A stretch of DNA of 64,000 nt from Onthophagus taurus. Taxonomy: Eukaryota; Arthropoda; Insecta; Coleoptera; Scarabaeidae. Both the position numbers and the translations under genes were made by a program. The notes beneath the pieces are model-generated. The model was given only the letters and a program-made list of their open reading frames with translations. It made no database searches and had not been told where the DNA came from. Positions 48,856 through 61,039 of this stretch are shown here, piece by piece. The DNA lies in assembly GCF_036711975.1 (NCBI RefSeq), contig NC_091971.1, forward strand, positions 12,159,501 to 12,223,500, given 5' to 3'. How positions within the stretch are numbered: the first letter of the stretch is position 1; every line of letters begins with the position of its first letter.

Positions 48856-51800
48856 TTACATATATAATTCATACATTCTTTTTTGAAAAATAACAGGAAT
48901 TCCATCAATGCTTCTAAACATTATATCAGCTTTTAATTTAACATCATGGTCTTTAACAGAACAAATTTCAAATTCTCTCAGGATTTTTGCTAAAAATAAT
49001 TTCATCGAAGCATACCCTATATTTTTACCTAAAAAAAGTGTTATCAAAAATTGTTTTTTTTTTTTTAATAAAGTAGAAATCAATTACCCGGACAATATTT
49101 TGCTCCATATCCGAAGGATAAGTGTGCTTTTTTCGCATTTTCCGTCATATTTTCCGGTAAAAACCGATCCGGGTTAAAAACGTTTGCGTTCTCAAAGTTT
49201 TCATTCGATTTAAAAATTTCTGCCAGATTAAAAATGACTTGGGTATCTTTCGGAATTATCATATCTTTAATTTCAACGTCTTTCGTTAATAATCGATCAA
49301 CGAATGGTGATGGGAAAAATAAGCGTAACGCTTCGTTGACAACACAATGTAAGTACGTCATATTATTTAAATCGTTTAATGTTATTTCTCGTGATGACTG
49401 AGGTCCAACAATCGAAAGAATTTCTTCTAAAATCTTTTCTTGTAGTTCGGGACGTTTTGCTAATTCATACAAAGTAAGTGCTAATGGAACAACTGAGGTT
49501 TCGAAACCCTTTAAAAAATGGATTAAATTATCCATTAGCAAGCTTTGTTTAAGTCAATTTAAATAAAACAAAATTTTCCTCTTTCTTGCTATTTATTTTA
49601 TTATGCTTCTAAATCGATTTCGAGGAAACAATCCTCATCTTCAGTAGAATCTTATATAAAAAAAATTTTTTAAAAACAATATGAAATAAATCCAAAGTTT
49701 CTATACATTTACTTACTGTCGGTTTAGTTGAAAAAATATATTAATCATCAAATTTAACACATCCTCCAAATTTAACTTCATCTTTTTTATCCAAACTTGA
49801 AAATTTCTTACTTTAATAATTGAACAAATATAATAGAATATCAAATTCAAAACCAAAAGTTAAAATACACTTAAAACAAAAACCAAAATAATATAAAACA
49901 AAACACGCGTTTACATTTGACAAAAGATACGAAAAATTACTGAAGGTCAAAAGGAACAAGCAAGAAGGAAATTTTTTTTATATAAGATTCTACTGAAGAT
50001 GAGGATTGTTTCCTCGAAATCGATTTAGAAGCATAATAAAATAAATAGCAAGAAAGAGGAAAATTTTGTTTTATTTAAATTGACCTTTAAAAAAGTTTAA
50101 TGAAATATTTAATATACAATGTTTTTAGAAATATAATGAAATTCCCCTAATTCGAACTTCTATATTTCGAATATTATGTCGATTTTTACTAACTCGAATT
50201 TTTTGTAGCTCGAATTACACTACTATGGAATAACTTCACCTTTATTAAGTTCTATATGTCGAATTTTCCAAAGAATAAACTATTTGAATCCCTTCTGTAA
50301 GGCACCTCTTTTTATTCCAGTGATTTTATGGTTCGAACAAGCGCTGAATAAAAGCTTAACCTAACACCAGAAGGTTACTAGACTAAGAACAACAAAGTTA
50401 GTTCGTGTAGTGTTAGTTCTAGTTTTACACTTGCACTGTTACTAGAACTAACACTGTATCTAGAACTAGAATCATTCAAATTTAGCCATCTTGAGATACG
50501 CACGGCTAAACCCAAATGTTTCTAGTTTTAGGTCTAATATTTGTTCTAGTGACAGTGCAAGTGTAAAACTAGAACTAACACTATACCTAGAACATTTGGG
50601 TTTAGCCAGATATATCTTATACAGATCATCTTCTAATCATATCTTGGTTATATGCTTAGCTTATGCTATTCCTAACGATTTCGAACCTTTGCTATTCATG
50701 CGTTTTTTATATCGTATTTTTAATACAAAAAGGCGTTTTGAAAAATCACTTTTATTTCTTGAGCAATAAATTTTTGAAATAATCGACAATTTATTCGAAA
50801 TTGGAATTTTCGCCGATTAAGTTTTAAAAATTCGTATAAAATCCATTTCTGGGAATATGAGTATGAAAATATCCCAAAGTGTTAATAAAAGTGCCCTCTT
50901 TCCAATAAACCAACACGTTTTGAAAAATAACTTTTAGTTTTTGAGAAAACAATATTTGAAGTTTTGATAAAATTTTCAATGTACCAATTTTCATCGATAA
51001 CTTTCAAAATTTGCAATAAAATTCATTTCTTGAAGAAACCTTGTGGAAATATCACCAATTATTAATTAAAGTATCCTCTTTTTCGACAATTTATTCCAAT
51101 TTTGCAATTTTCGTCAATTAAGTTTTAAAAATTCGTATAAAATCCATGTCTTGGAATATGAGTGTAAGAATTTTGGAAAGTGTTAATAAAAGTGTCCTCT
51201 TTCCAATGAACCAAACAGTTTTGAAAAATCACTTTTAGATCTTGAGAAATAAATTTTTGAAATAATCGAAAATTTTTTCGAATTTTACAATTTTCGCCGA
51301 TTAAGCTTTAAAAATTCGTATAAAATCGATTTCTTGGAATATGAGTATGAAAATTCCCCAAAGTGTTAATAAAAGTGTCCTCTTCTCAATGAACCAACAC
51401 GTTTTGAAAAATAACTTTTAGTTTTTGAGAAAACAATATTTGAAGTTTTGATAAAATTTTCGACGTTGCAATTTTGATCAATAATTTTAAAAATTTGCTG
51501 TAAAATTAATTTCTTGAAGGATCCTTCTGGAAATATTACCAATTATGAATTAAAATATCCTCTTCTTAATGCAAAAAGCCGTTTTGAAAAATCACTTTTA
51601 GTTCTTGAGAAATAAATTTTTGAAATAATCGACAATTTTTTCGAATTTTGCAATTTTCGCCAATTAAGTTTTAAAAATTCGTATAAAATCCATATCTTGA
51701 AGTATGAGTATGAAAATTCCCCAAAATTGTAATAAAAGTGTCCTCTTTCCAATGAATCAACCCGTTTTGACAATTTTTTCGAATTTTGCAATTTTCGCCA

Positions 51801-54468
51801 ATTCAGTTTTAAAAATTCGTATAAAATCCATATCTTGGAATATGAGTGTGAGAATTTCCCAAAATGTTAATAAAAGTGTCCTCTTTTCAATGAACCAACA
51901 CGTTTTGAAAAATAACTTTTAGTTTTTGAGAAAACAATATTTGAAGTTTTGATAAAATTTTCGAGGTTTCAATTCTCATTTATAATTTTCAAAATTCGCT
52001 ATAAAATTAATTTCTTGAAGGATCTTTGTGGAAATATCACCAATTATTAACTAAAGTATCCTCTTTTTAATGCAAGAAGCCGTTTTGAAAAATCACTCTT
52101 AGATCTTGAGAAATAAATTTTTGAAATAATTGTCAATTTTTTCGAATTTTGCAATTTTCGCCAATTAAGTTTTAAAAATTCGTATAAAATCCATATCTTG
52201 GAATATGAGTGTGAGAATTTTCCAAAGTGTTAATAAAAGTGTCCTCTTTCCAATGAACCAAACAGTTTTGAAAAATAACTTTTAGTTTTTGAGAAAACAA
52301 TATTTGAAGTTTTCATAAAATTTTCGATGTTGCAATTTTCATCGATAACTTGCAAAATTCGCTATAAAATTTATTTCATGAAGCATTCTTGTGGAAATAT
52401 CACCAATTATTAATTAAAGTATTCTCTTTCTAATGCAAAAGGGCGTTTTGAAAAATCACTTTTAGTTCTTGAGGAATAAATTTTTGAAATAATCGTTTAG
52501 TCGTGCGTCTGAAGACCAAGAGTGCCATTAAATAATTAGCAAAAATTTATCGTTTAAATTTTACTAAATAAAAGTAAAAAACGCATGAATACTTGGTTCG
52601 AAACCGTTAGGAATAGCATAAGCTAGGCCTATAACCAAGATATGATTAGAAGATTATCTGTATAAGATATATCTTTATAAATTGGAATACTGCGGAGTAC
52701 GAGCTGTGGCATTAGACCTTTTGAAGTTAGCTTAGCAAATAAGTACTTATTATTGGTAATAAATGGTCAAGGATTTGGAAGTCAAGGACTTGGACCTCTA
52801 CATTTAGAGCACACATCCAGAGTTTACAATAGCTTTGGAAAAATAACTAAAGAATTAGTAGCCTGGAAGTATTCCTGCTTCTGCGTCTCCTATAATACTG
52901 AGGTTCAGCTATCTTTTCATCGCCTTGAAAGTATTCCTACAGGTCTTTTTATATATGTTTTGCCATCCCTTGTATTTATATCTACAATTAGAAACATTCG
53001 GGTTTAGCCGTCTTATGAGATGTACGGCTAAATCCAAATGTTTCTAGTTCTATATCTAATATTAGTACTAGTGACAGTGCAAGTATAAAACTAGAACTAA
53101 CACTATACCTAGAACTAGAAACATTCGGGTTTAGCCGCACGTCTCTAAAGACGGCTAAACCCGAATGATTCTAGTTCTAGGTATAGTGTTAGTTCGACAT
53201 AGTAACACTGCTAGTGTAAAACTAGAACTAACACTAGACCTAGAACTAGAAGCATTTGGGTTTAGCCGCATGTCTCTAAAGACGGCTAAACCCGAATGAT
53301 TCTAGTTCTAGGTATAGTGTTAGTTCTAGTTTTAATTGTTATTCAGCGCTAGATTGTTGTATATTTTAATTGAAGTAGTTGAAAGTTTAAATATACATAT
53401 TAGAAAAGTATATTGCTAATTTTTTTTTCTTTAGAGCTGAAATTCAACTATTTTTTGTCTAACTCCCTTAGTGATTCGAGTTAGGGGAACTTCACTATAT
53501 TTTGACTTACACCTCCAATTATTGTATTCATATTATCAACAATTTTATCATCTGACATTCCACTATCTATAAAAGCATATATTAAATTGCACTTCTCCCT
53601 TTGATCGATTGGAATTTTTTTATGGCGCTCCAATAAATTTTCCATAATTTCAATAACATTTTCGGCGTATCCCAAAGATAAGCGATAATTTTTAGTAAAT
53701 TTGTATAAAATCCCCATCATACTTGAATTCATTTTTTCTAATAACAAATTAAAATATTTTGTTCTATTCTCCATGTAGTCGTTAATTTCTTTTTGTGTGA
53801 TTTTTATTTGAGAATCCATCATGGATTCTAAAAAAAAATAAATAAATTAAAACAAAATTTAGATTACATTTTCTAAGAATATATTAACCAATTATGATTT
53901 CGGCGTGAATTCTTTCTAAATTGGATTCCAATTCAATCGGTTTTTCTAAATTCTCATAAATCATTTCCATGAATTCGTTATATTTTTCGTTATAAACAAT
54001 CAAACGATTCGATATATAATCTCGTGTGAATGTTTTAATCACAATTTGTTTATCGTTGTGCCAATTTTCTCTTGATTTCGTTGTAGCTAATCCTTCTCTT
54101 AACAAAGATTCAGCTTCAGAAAATGCGGGGGTATAAAAATTGTCGTTGGATTTATAAATCTTTTGAATAAACTCCATATCTGTGGTCATTATAATTGGCG
54201 GCATCGGTTTAATCCATATTTTAACAATTGGGCCGTATTTTGTATTTAGTGATTGAAAAAATTTTAAAAAACCTTAAATTAAAAATAATGATGTGTTAAT
54301 AATAAATTTGAGGTTTTAGTTACCTTCGGATGAATTTCTGTAGTGGTTAATAATATCCTTGAATGATGGACCTGGAATTTTTTCGATACTCTTAAACTTA
54401 TTAACATTATTTTTATATCGAAATATTAAATAAGCAAATGGAAAAATTAAAAGAATTGGAACCAACAT
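48856..54468 (-). CDS. Cytochrome P450, CYP4-clan type
   Basis: Five exons on minus: 54468-54324, 54272-53889, 53827-53511, 49508-49088 and 49028-48856. All introns are GT-AG (51, 61, 4002 and 59 bp), and the frame of 479 residues is open. It is a microsomal heme monooxygenase. There is an N-terminal membrane anchor (about 2-16), then IPGP (31-34). A Trp of the C-helix follows, and the ESMMDSQ segment matches the ExxMG region of CYP4 proteins. The I-helix oxygen-binding motif GGFETS (282-287) is split by the 4-kb intron. Also visible are ExxR (341-344), FNPDRF (393-398) and the heme loop FGYGAKYCPG (414-423, Cys421). The heme loop has Lys419 where Arg is usual. The substrate is unknown; insect CYP4-clan enzymes act on fatty acids, odorants, hormones or xenobiotics. 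The gene is duplicated as a pseudogene at 59.5-60.6 kb. Confidence 0.9.
49553..50084. mobile_element. 532-bp MITE in the P450 intron
   Basis: Terminal inverted repeats of about 118 bp begin GTCAATTTAAATAAAAC at both ends and include TTCGAGGAAACAATCCTCAT. It starts 44 bp upstream of the exon 4 acceptor. Flanks read TTTAA at the left and CTTTAA at the right, so the target duplication is ambiguous. Confidence 0.85.
50134..53498. mobile_element. 3.4-kb nested inverted-repeat element enclosing a satellite
   Basis: The outer ends match as inverted repeats: TGAAATTCCCCTAATTCGAA on the left, and the complement of TTCGAGTTAGGGGAACTTCA on the right, with TATA beside both. Further inward are paired AGCGCTGAATAA motifs (50342; complement at 53340-53351). 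Next come palindromic CTAGAACTA-rich blocks (50393-50600, 52985-53330), then a third inverted pair (about 50605-50715 and 52570-52685). The core is satellite array C. The termini and apparent TA flank suggest a Tc1/pogo-like element (inference). Confidence 0.7.
50720..52498. repeat. Dimeric satellite, array C (inverted)
   Basis: About five units of the same dimeric satellite in the opposite orientation to arrays A, B and D, with several partial units and internal deletions. It lies entirely between the inner inverted repeats of the 3.4-kb element, inside a P450 intron. Confidence 0.9.
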
Positions 54469-54533
54469 CTTTTCAAAATTATTTAATAAACGAACCAGTT
54501 AAAGCGAATACCCATTTCTTTCTTGATAAAGTT

Positions 54534-54540
54534 GTTTATA
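54534..54540 (-). promoter_or_regulatory. Possible TATA box of the P450 gene
   Basis: TATAAAC on minus, 66 bp before the ATG. Some flanking sequence (CTTTATCAAGA, TATTCG) is conserved upstream of the P450 pseudogene. No clear Inr is seen. Confidence 0.35.
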
Positions 54541-54854
54541 ATGATAAAGAAAAAGTTGAAGAGGTGAATGTGACATAAGTTATCTCCAACTCCTATCTTT
54601 TTTTTAAATTTATTTGATCAAAAAGTGTAATCCAACTTCTTATTTAATACAAATTGATTCTTTTCACTAATTTGAAACAATACTTTTTCTGCATTTCAAA
54701 ATTACGTCCTTTTTTTCAATTTAATATTATTTTACCACAGATATCATACAGTTACGACACTCCCGGCAGTATCTATCATATTTCAGGAGTGCCATAAATG
54801 ACCTATATTCTCAGATCCCGTTAAATAGGTTTTTAGAAAAGGTGCTAAATCCAA
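54541..54854. other. AT-rich P450 upstream region
   Basis: Presumed promoter and intergenic sequence; nothing further is recognised. Confidence 0.3.
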
Positions 54855-55480
54855 AATAAACATTGTTAGAATCTATAACGAGGGTTTACCACAAAGCAAA
54901 CCATAAATGCAACAAGATATCAGGTGCAGTTTGCAACCCAATATGGAGGAATAAACATCAATCGCAAGCAAAGCCAGAATATACAAGAGGCCTGATCTTA
55001 AATATCCGGCGGAAGCGAAAGCTGACACAGCTGAGATGCCTGAGAACAATTAACATGAAAACGCTATGTGCAATATCCGGGTATACTGTAATGGATCGTA
55101 AGAGAAATACAGAAATCAGAAAAAAATGATACACATTAGTCCAACAGATACACATTTTCAGAGACGAGGAGGATAGAATGGACATGTATCAAGAATGGAT
55201 GGCCAAGCACGACTGGTGTTTGATAAAATATACAAGAAATAGCAAAACATATGCAAAAAGACTTATAGGAAAATCGTTAAAGCGATGGAAAAACAGCTGG
55301 ACCTCAGTATCACAGGAGAAGCAGCACCAGGAATGTCGAAGCGTCATAACAAGATAGATGAGGACTTAAACGATGTATACATCAGATATTCTGTATTAAA
55401 AGAATTAGAAGTATTGGTACCTTTAAGGAATTATTCTTCTACTACAAAAACGCTGTTTTTGTTCCTAAACAGATAGGAAA
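54855..55480 (+). mobile_element. Degenerate LINE C-terminal remnant
   Basis: Decayed frames resemble the C-terminal part of RTE-like LINEs: a Leu-Arg rich 'TQLRCLRTIN' region, RMDGQARLV-like sequence in a shifted frame near 55190-55220, and KRLIGKSLKRWKNSW near 55260-55300. Multiple stops are present and no catalytic core is seen. Confidence 0.45.
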
Positions 55481-57185
55481 AAAATTAACCTTTAGTATAG
55501 ATAATTATTGGGCAAAACCATACAATTATCAACCTGAAAATGTCCGAAAACTATCGATTAAAACCTTAGCATTGCAATTTCGTACTTCTCCGAACACAGC
55601 ATTGAATTAAATGAATTATCAAGTGTAATATTACTAATGTATGTAAAAATGCGTTTATAGTCTGACAATGAGGTTGGTGTCTAACATTATAATAGAACAA
55701 GTTCTCTGTTACTCGTTTTCAACTCCTAATAGACTGGCGCTCAAAATGTAGCCCATCTTAGAGTGATTGATCGTTAGAAGTGCAAAACCGTACCTGTCTG
55801 GTTTTATGGATAGACTTTATGTCCTCACTACATCCACATCGACTACGGAACTACAGATGTTGTTTAACAATGATGGAAAATTTTGAAAATAAATCTCAAG
55901 ACTATTATATATAGGCTATCTCATTCTAGAACATTTGTTGACGACATCTATAATCAATAAAGCGTTATCTCTGTTATTATACCATCAATAATCAGCAGGG
56001 TATAAGAACGATCAGCTGTTTTTACCTTTTTTACTGCTTTTTTCGGGCCAAATAAATTCTTTACCAGATTTCTTTTTATATTCTCCCTCGACAATTGGAA
56101 TTATGGTTATCAAATACCGGGTGGGCACGAGAACAAAGTAGATACGGAAGGAGTAATACTTTCGTTATAGAAAGTAGAGGAGTGCACTAGGTGACCTTGC
56201 ATTCCTCGACTTATAGCATTTCACTGTCAATTACCACCATGGTGTCGTGGAGACTACAATATCTTTAAAGAACGGATAAAAAACCACTATAATGATAAAA
56301 TGTTGAAAATGTGTCAAAAAAGTGAAAAAGTCAGAAAAGCGATATTGACATGCCTCAGTTCCTCAACTCACTTACAATTTAGATCATGCAGAAAAGATAT
56401 ATAATAGATTACCCCAAAGGAATGTAGTTTCAGCAGAAAATGCTTGAACTTTAAGGACAAAATGAAAACATAATGGTTTTTCATCCAAATCAACTAAAAA
56501 TTCGTTACACCTTGTAATATAATAGAAAAAAGAACAATATTAAAAAAATATTACAAAATCTTTACAATTCATCGTCGGGATACATTTTCGTTTCAAAATC
56601 ATGACATTATTCTATTTTATAACTTTCGGTATCGATGGATAGGTTCATACTGGTGGTATAGCATCGATTTTAACTTTATTTTAACTTATTTTAACATTTC
56701 GTGGCATTAACAGATAAACGATTTCACTGTTCTCAATAAGCCCGTAATTGATCCATTTTGTACCTATCATATTTGAATACGTCTATCTTTTATTATTCAA
56801 AATAATGATGCAAAGAGTTTTTCAAATACGGATTTCAGACTGTTCACGTAGATCAATATATCCTGCTGAACTTCGATGACAGTGAACTTTTATAAATTTT
56901 TACATCTTTCTTTCAATAACCTCAAATGCATCTTGTCGGAGTATAGAACTATGTTCAGGTTCTGAGAAACGATATACTATATTGGAAAACCATGCAGTTT
57001 TAGCCAAAATGGCCAAGTGTTGCCCAATGAGACCATTGTTTCAGTGTATGCGTAAATGTAGTGTGTTTTAACTTGTCTGATGATTAATTTTGATTTTGTT
57101 GGCTCCTTTTAGTGTTACAAGTGCCATTTTAGCTTGAGCTACCATGTTTTTCCAGTAATTTCTCACAAGTCAGGATGTCGATGTA
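55481..57185. other. Unassigned intergenic DNA
   Basis: No gene, RNA gene or repeat structure is recognised in this 1.7-kb stretch. Confidence 0.35.
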
Positions 57186-57189
57186 CTAG

Positions 57190-59355
57190 TGATGAAAAAA
57201 CTAAAAGTTATTTTTCAAATCGTGTTGGTTTATTCAAAAGAGGACACTTTTATTAGACCTGGAAGTGATTTTTCAAAACGGCTTCTTACATTAAAATGAG
57301 GATACTTTAATTCATAATTGGGGATATTTCCGCAAGGATCCCTCAAGAAATTAATTTTATAGCGAATTTTGAAAATTATCGATGAAAATTGCAACATCGA
57401 AAATTTTATCAAAACTTCAAATATTGTTTTCTCAAAAACTAAAAGTTATTTTTCAAAACGGGTTGGTTCATTGGAAAGAGGACACTTTTATTAACACTTT
57501 GGGAAATTTTCATACTCATATTAAAAGAACTGGATTTTATACGAATTTTTAAAAACTTAATCGGCGAAATTGCAAAATTCGAAAAAATTATCGATCATTT
57601 CAAAAATTTATTTCTCAAGAACTAAAAGTGATTTTTCAAAATGGCTTGTTGTATTAAAAAGAGGATACTTTAATTAATAATTGGTGATATTTCCACAAGG
57701 ATCCTTCAAGAAATTAATTTTATAGCGAATTTTGAAAGTTATCGATGAAAATTGCAACATCGAAAATTTTATCAAAACTTTTCTCAAAAACTAAATGTTA
57801 TTTTTCAAAACGGGTTGGTTCATTGAAAAGAAGACACTTTTATTAACATTTTGGGAAATTTTCATACTCATATTCCAAGAAATCGATTTTATACGAATTT
57901 TTAAAACTTAATCTGCGAAAATTGCAAAATTCGAAAAAATTATCGATCATTTCAAAAATTTATTTCTCAAGAACTAAAAGTGATTTTTCAAAATGGCTTG
58001 TTGTATTAAAAAGAGGATACTTTAATTAATAATTGGTGATATTTCCACAAGGATCCTTCAAGAAATTAATTTTATAGCGAATTTTGAAAGTTATCGATGA
58101 AAATTGCAACATCGAAAATTTTATCAAAACTTTTCTCAAAAACTAAAAGTTATTTTTCAAAACGTGTTGGTTCATTGGAAAGCGGACACTATTATTAACA
58201 TTTTAGGAAATTTTCATATTTATATTCCAAGAAATCGATTTTATACGAATTTTTAAAAACTTAATCGGCGAAATTGCAAAATTCGAAAAAATTATCGATC
58301 ATTTCAAAAATTTATTTCTCAAGAACTAAAAGTGATTTTTCAAAATGGCTTGTTGTATTAAAAAGAGGATACTTTAATTAATAATTGGTGATATTTCCAC
58401 AAGGATCCTTCAAGAAATTAATTTTATAGCGAATTTTGAAAGTTATCGATGAAAATTGCAACATCGAAAATTTTATCAAAACTTTTCTCAAAAACTAAAT
58501 GTTATTTTTCAAAACGTGTTGGTTCATTGGAAAGAGGACGCTTTTATTAACATTTTAGGAAATTTTCATATTTATATTCCAAGAAATCGATTTTATACGA
58601 ATTTTTAAAACTTAATCGGCGAAAATTGTAAAATTCGAAAAAATTATCGATCATTTCAAAAATTTATTTCTCAAGAACTAAAAGTGATTTTTCAAAATGG
58701 CTTGTTGTATTAAAAAGAGGATACTTTAATTAATAATTGGTGATATTTCCACAAGAATCCTTCAAGAAATTAATTTTATAGCGAATTTTGAAAGTTATCG
58801 ATGAAAATTGCAACATCGAAAATTTTATCAATTCTTTTCTCAAAAACTAAATGTTATTTTTCAAAACGTGTTGGTTCATTGGAAAGAGGACGCTTTTATT
58901 AACATTTTAGGAAATTTTCATATTTATATTCCAAGAAATCGATTTTATACGAATTTTTAAATCTTAATCGGCGAAAATTGCAAAATTCGAAAAAATTATC
59001 GATCATTTCAAAAATTTATTTCTCAAGAACTAAAAGTGATTTTTCAAAACGGCTTTTTGCATTAAAAAGAGGATACTTTAATTAATAATTGGTGATATTT
59101 CCACAAGGATCCTTCAAGAAATTAATTTTATAGCGAATTTTGAAAGTTATCGATGAGAATTGTAACATCGAAAATTTTATCAAAACTTCAAATATTGTTT
59201 TCTCAAAAACTAAAAGTTATTTTTCAAAACGGGTTTGTTCATTGGAAAGAGGACACTTCTATTAACACTTTGGGAAATTTTCATACTCATATTCCAAGAA
59301 CTGGATTTTATACGAATTTTTAAAGCTTAATCGGCGAAAATTGGAAAATTCGAAA
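57190..59355. repeat. Dimeric ~352-bp satellite, array D
   Basis: About six units, spaced 352 bp in the centre (TTGGTG at 57681, 58033, 58385, 58737). Four successive units share an 11-bp deletion between ATCAAAACTT and TTCTCAAAAAC relative to arrays A and B, so this is a locally amplified subfamily. The array separates the P450 gene from its pseudogene. Confidence 0.95.
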
Positions 59356-59511
59356 AAGTTTAAAATCATAGAAAATTTAGCAAAATAAAGATTATTATTA
59401 CTCGGTGTGAATAAGAATATTATTTTAACAAAAATAAAAATAATCTTAGATATCCATGTTATTTATGTAAGTATTTATGTATTTAAAATTTACACTAAAA
59501 ATTCATACTTA

Positions 59512-60638
59512 TTAGACTCTTTTCTTGAAAATAACGGGAATTTCATTCACACTTTTGTACGTTAAATCGGATTTTAATTGAACTTCATGGCCATTAACCG
59601 GATAAATTTTAAATTCTCTAATAATTTTTGCTAAAAATAGTTTTATAGAGGCATAAACCATCTTTTTGCCTAAAAATTTAAAATTTATAAAAAAAAAATC
59701 AGTTTTCAACCTTCATGTTTTATCGATAACATTTCCTTGTTCAAACCTATCTGGGTTAAACTCGTTAGCATTTTTAAAGTATCCATCATATTTAAAAATT
59801 TTTGATAGATGAAAAACTACTTGTTTTCGCCTAAAAGAAAAATTTCTCCTATTAAATTTAAACATTTTTGTGGCATTCCAACAAATTTTTATAACATTTT
59901 CAGCACATCTCAAAAATGAACGATAATTATTTGCAAATTTATATAAAATTCCTATCGAATTCATTTTTCCTAATAACAAATCAAAATATTTCATCCAATT
60001 TTCTATGGATTCGTTAATTTCTTCTTGTGTTATTTTAATTTTAGAATCCATCATCGAATCTAAAAAATTTAAAACGAATAAAAATCATTTAAAGTTTACT
60101 TAAATTAAAATTGAAATAACTAGCCAATCTACATCAATCGATTTTTCTAAATTCTTATAAATCATATCGAAAAATTCGTTATATCTTTTATTATAACAAA
60201 TTAAATGATTTGATATGAAATTGCGAATGAAAGTTTTTAATATAACTTGTTTATCATTCATCCAACTCTCTTTTGATGTTGTAATCAATAAGCCATTTCT
60301 AAATAAAGATTTAATCTCAGCAAGAATAATGATTCGATTTGTAAATTTTATCGATAAACTCTGAATCTGTTGTTATTATAATTGGTGGCATCGGTTTAAT
60401 CCATATTTTAACAATTGGGCCATATTTTGTATTTAACGATTGAAAAAAATTTACTAAACCTATAAAATTTACAATTGTAGCAGATAAAACGTAATAAATT
60501 TAATTACCTTCCGACGGTTTATAAAAAAGCTTAATAATATCGGTTATTGTAGGTCCTGGAATTTTATTTATTGATGTAATTTTTATATTTGAATATTAAG
60601 TAAAGAAATAGTATAAATATTAAAATTGCAATAAACAT
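59512..60638 (-). pseudogene. Cytochrome P450 pseudogene, tandem duplicate
   Basis: Parallel to the intact P450 at 48.9-54.5 kb. The exon 1 anchor starts at 60638, and a frameshifting deletion before IPGP leads to an in-frame stop. Exon 2 (about 60461-60110) has stops and a frameshift before the C-helix Trp. Exon 3 (from 60059) keeps MMDSKIKITQEEINE, then jumps directly to FNPDRF. The I-helix, ExxR region and heme-binding Cys loop are therefore gone. The last exon (59675-59512, ending IPVIFKKRV) is preserved. No active enzyme can be made. Confidence 0.9.
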
Positions 60639-61039
60639 CTTTAACCTAAACGCTGTTTAAAACTGCACGAATAGCAACTTATTTTCTCTTGATAAGTTTA
60701 TTTACAAAGATAAACTAAAAGTTAAAGTTCGATCTAAACACCAAATAAAAACAAGAAACCGAACAAGTTGCCAGTCTCATAAAGGAGTTGTTAATAAATT
60801 ATGAAAGCAAACTGGAAAAGTTCTTCTACTAGACGAGCTAATTAAGCAAGTTACTCCACCCAAAGGAGAAATAACGATACATCGAACTAACTAACTATGA
60901 TCCTATCTCAAAGAACCGTTAATAATTATTAAAAAAGGAGGTTGTTCAACTTTACGTAACATAAATAGAATTTTTTTGTTCAATTTATTTAAATAATAAG
61001 TAAAGTTCTAATAAAATTTAAAAAAATATAACGTTGAAT
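60639..61039. other. Upstream of the P450 pseudogene
   Basis: The first 60 or so bases keep similarity to the intact P450 promoter region (CTTATCAAGA on minus). The rest is AT-rich and unassigned. Confidence 0.35.

Noticed and set aside
54534-54540. A firm P450 promoter call
   Set aside because: TATAAAC is common in AT-rich DNA and no Inr is evident; reported only at low confidence.
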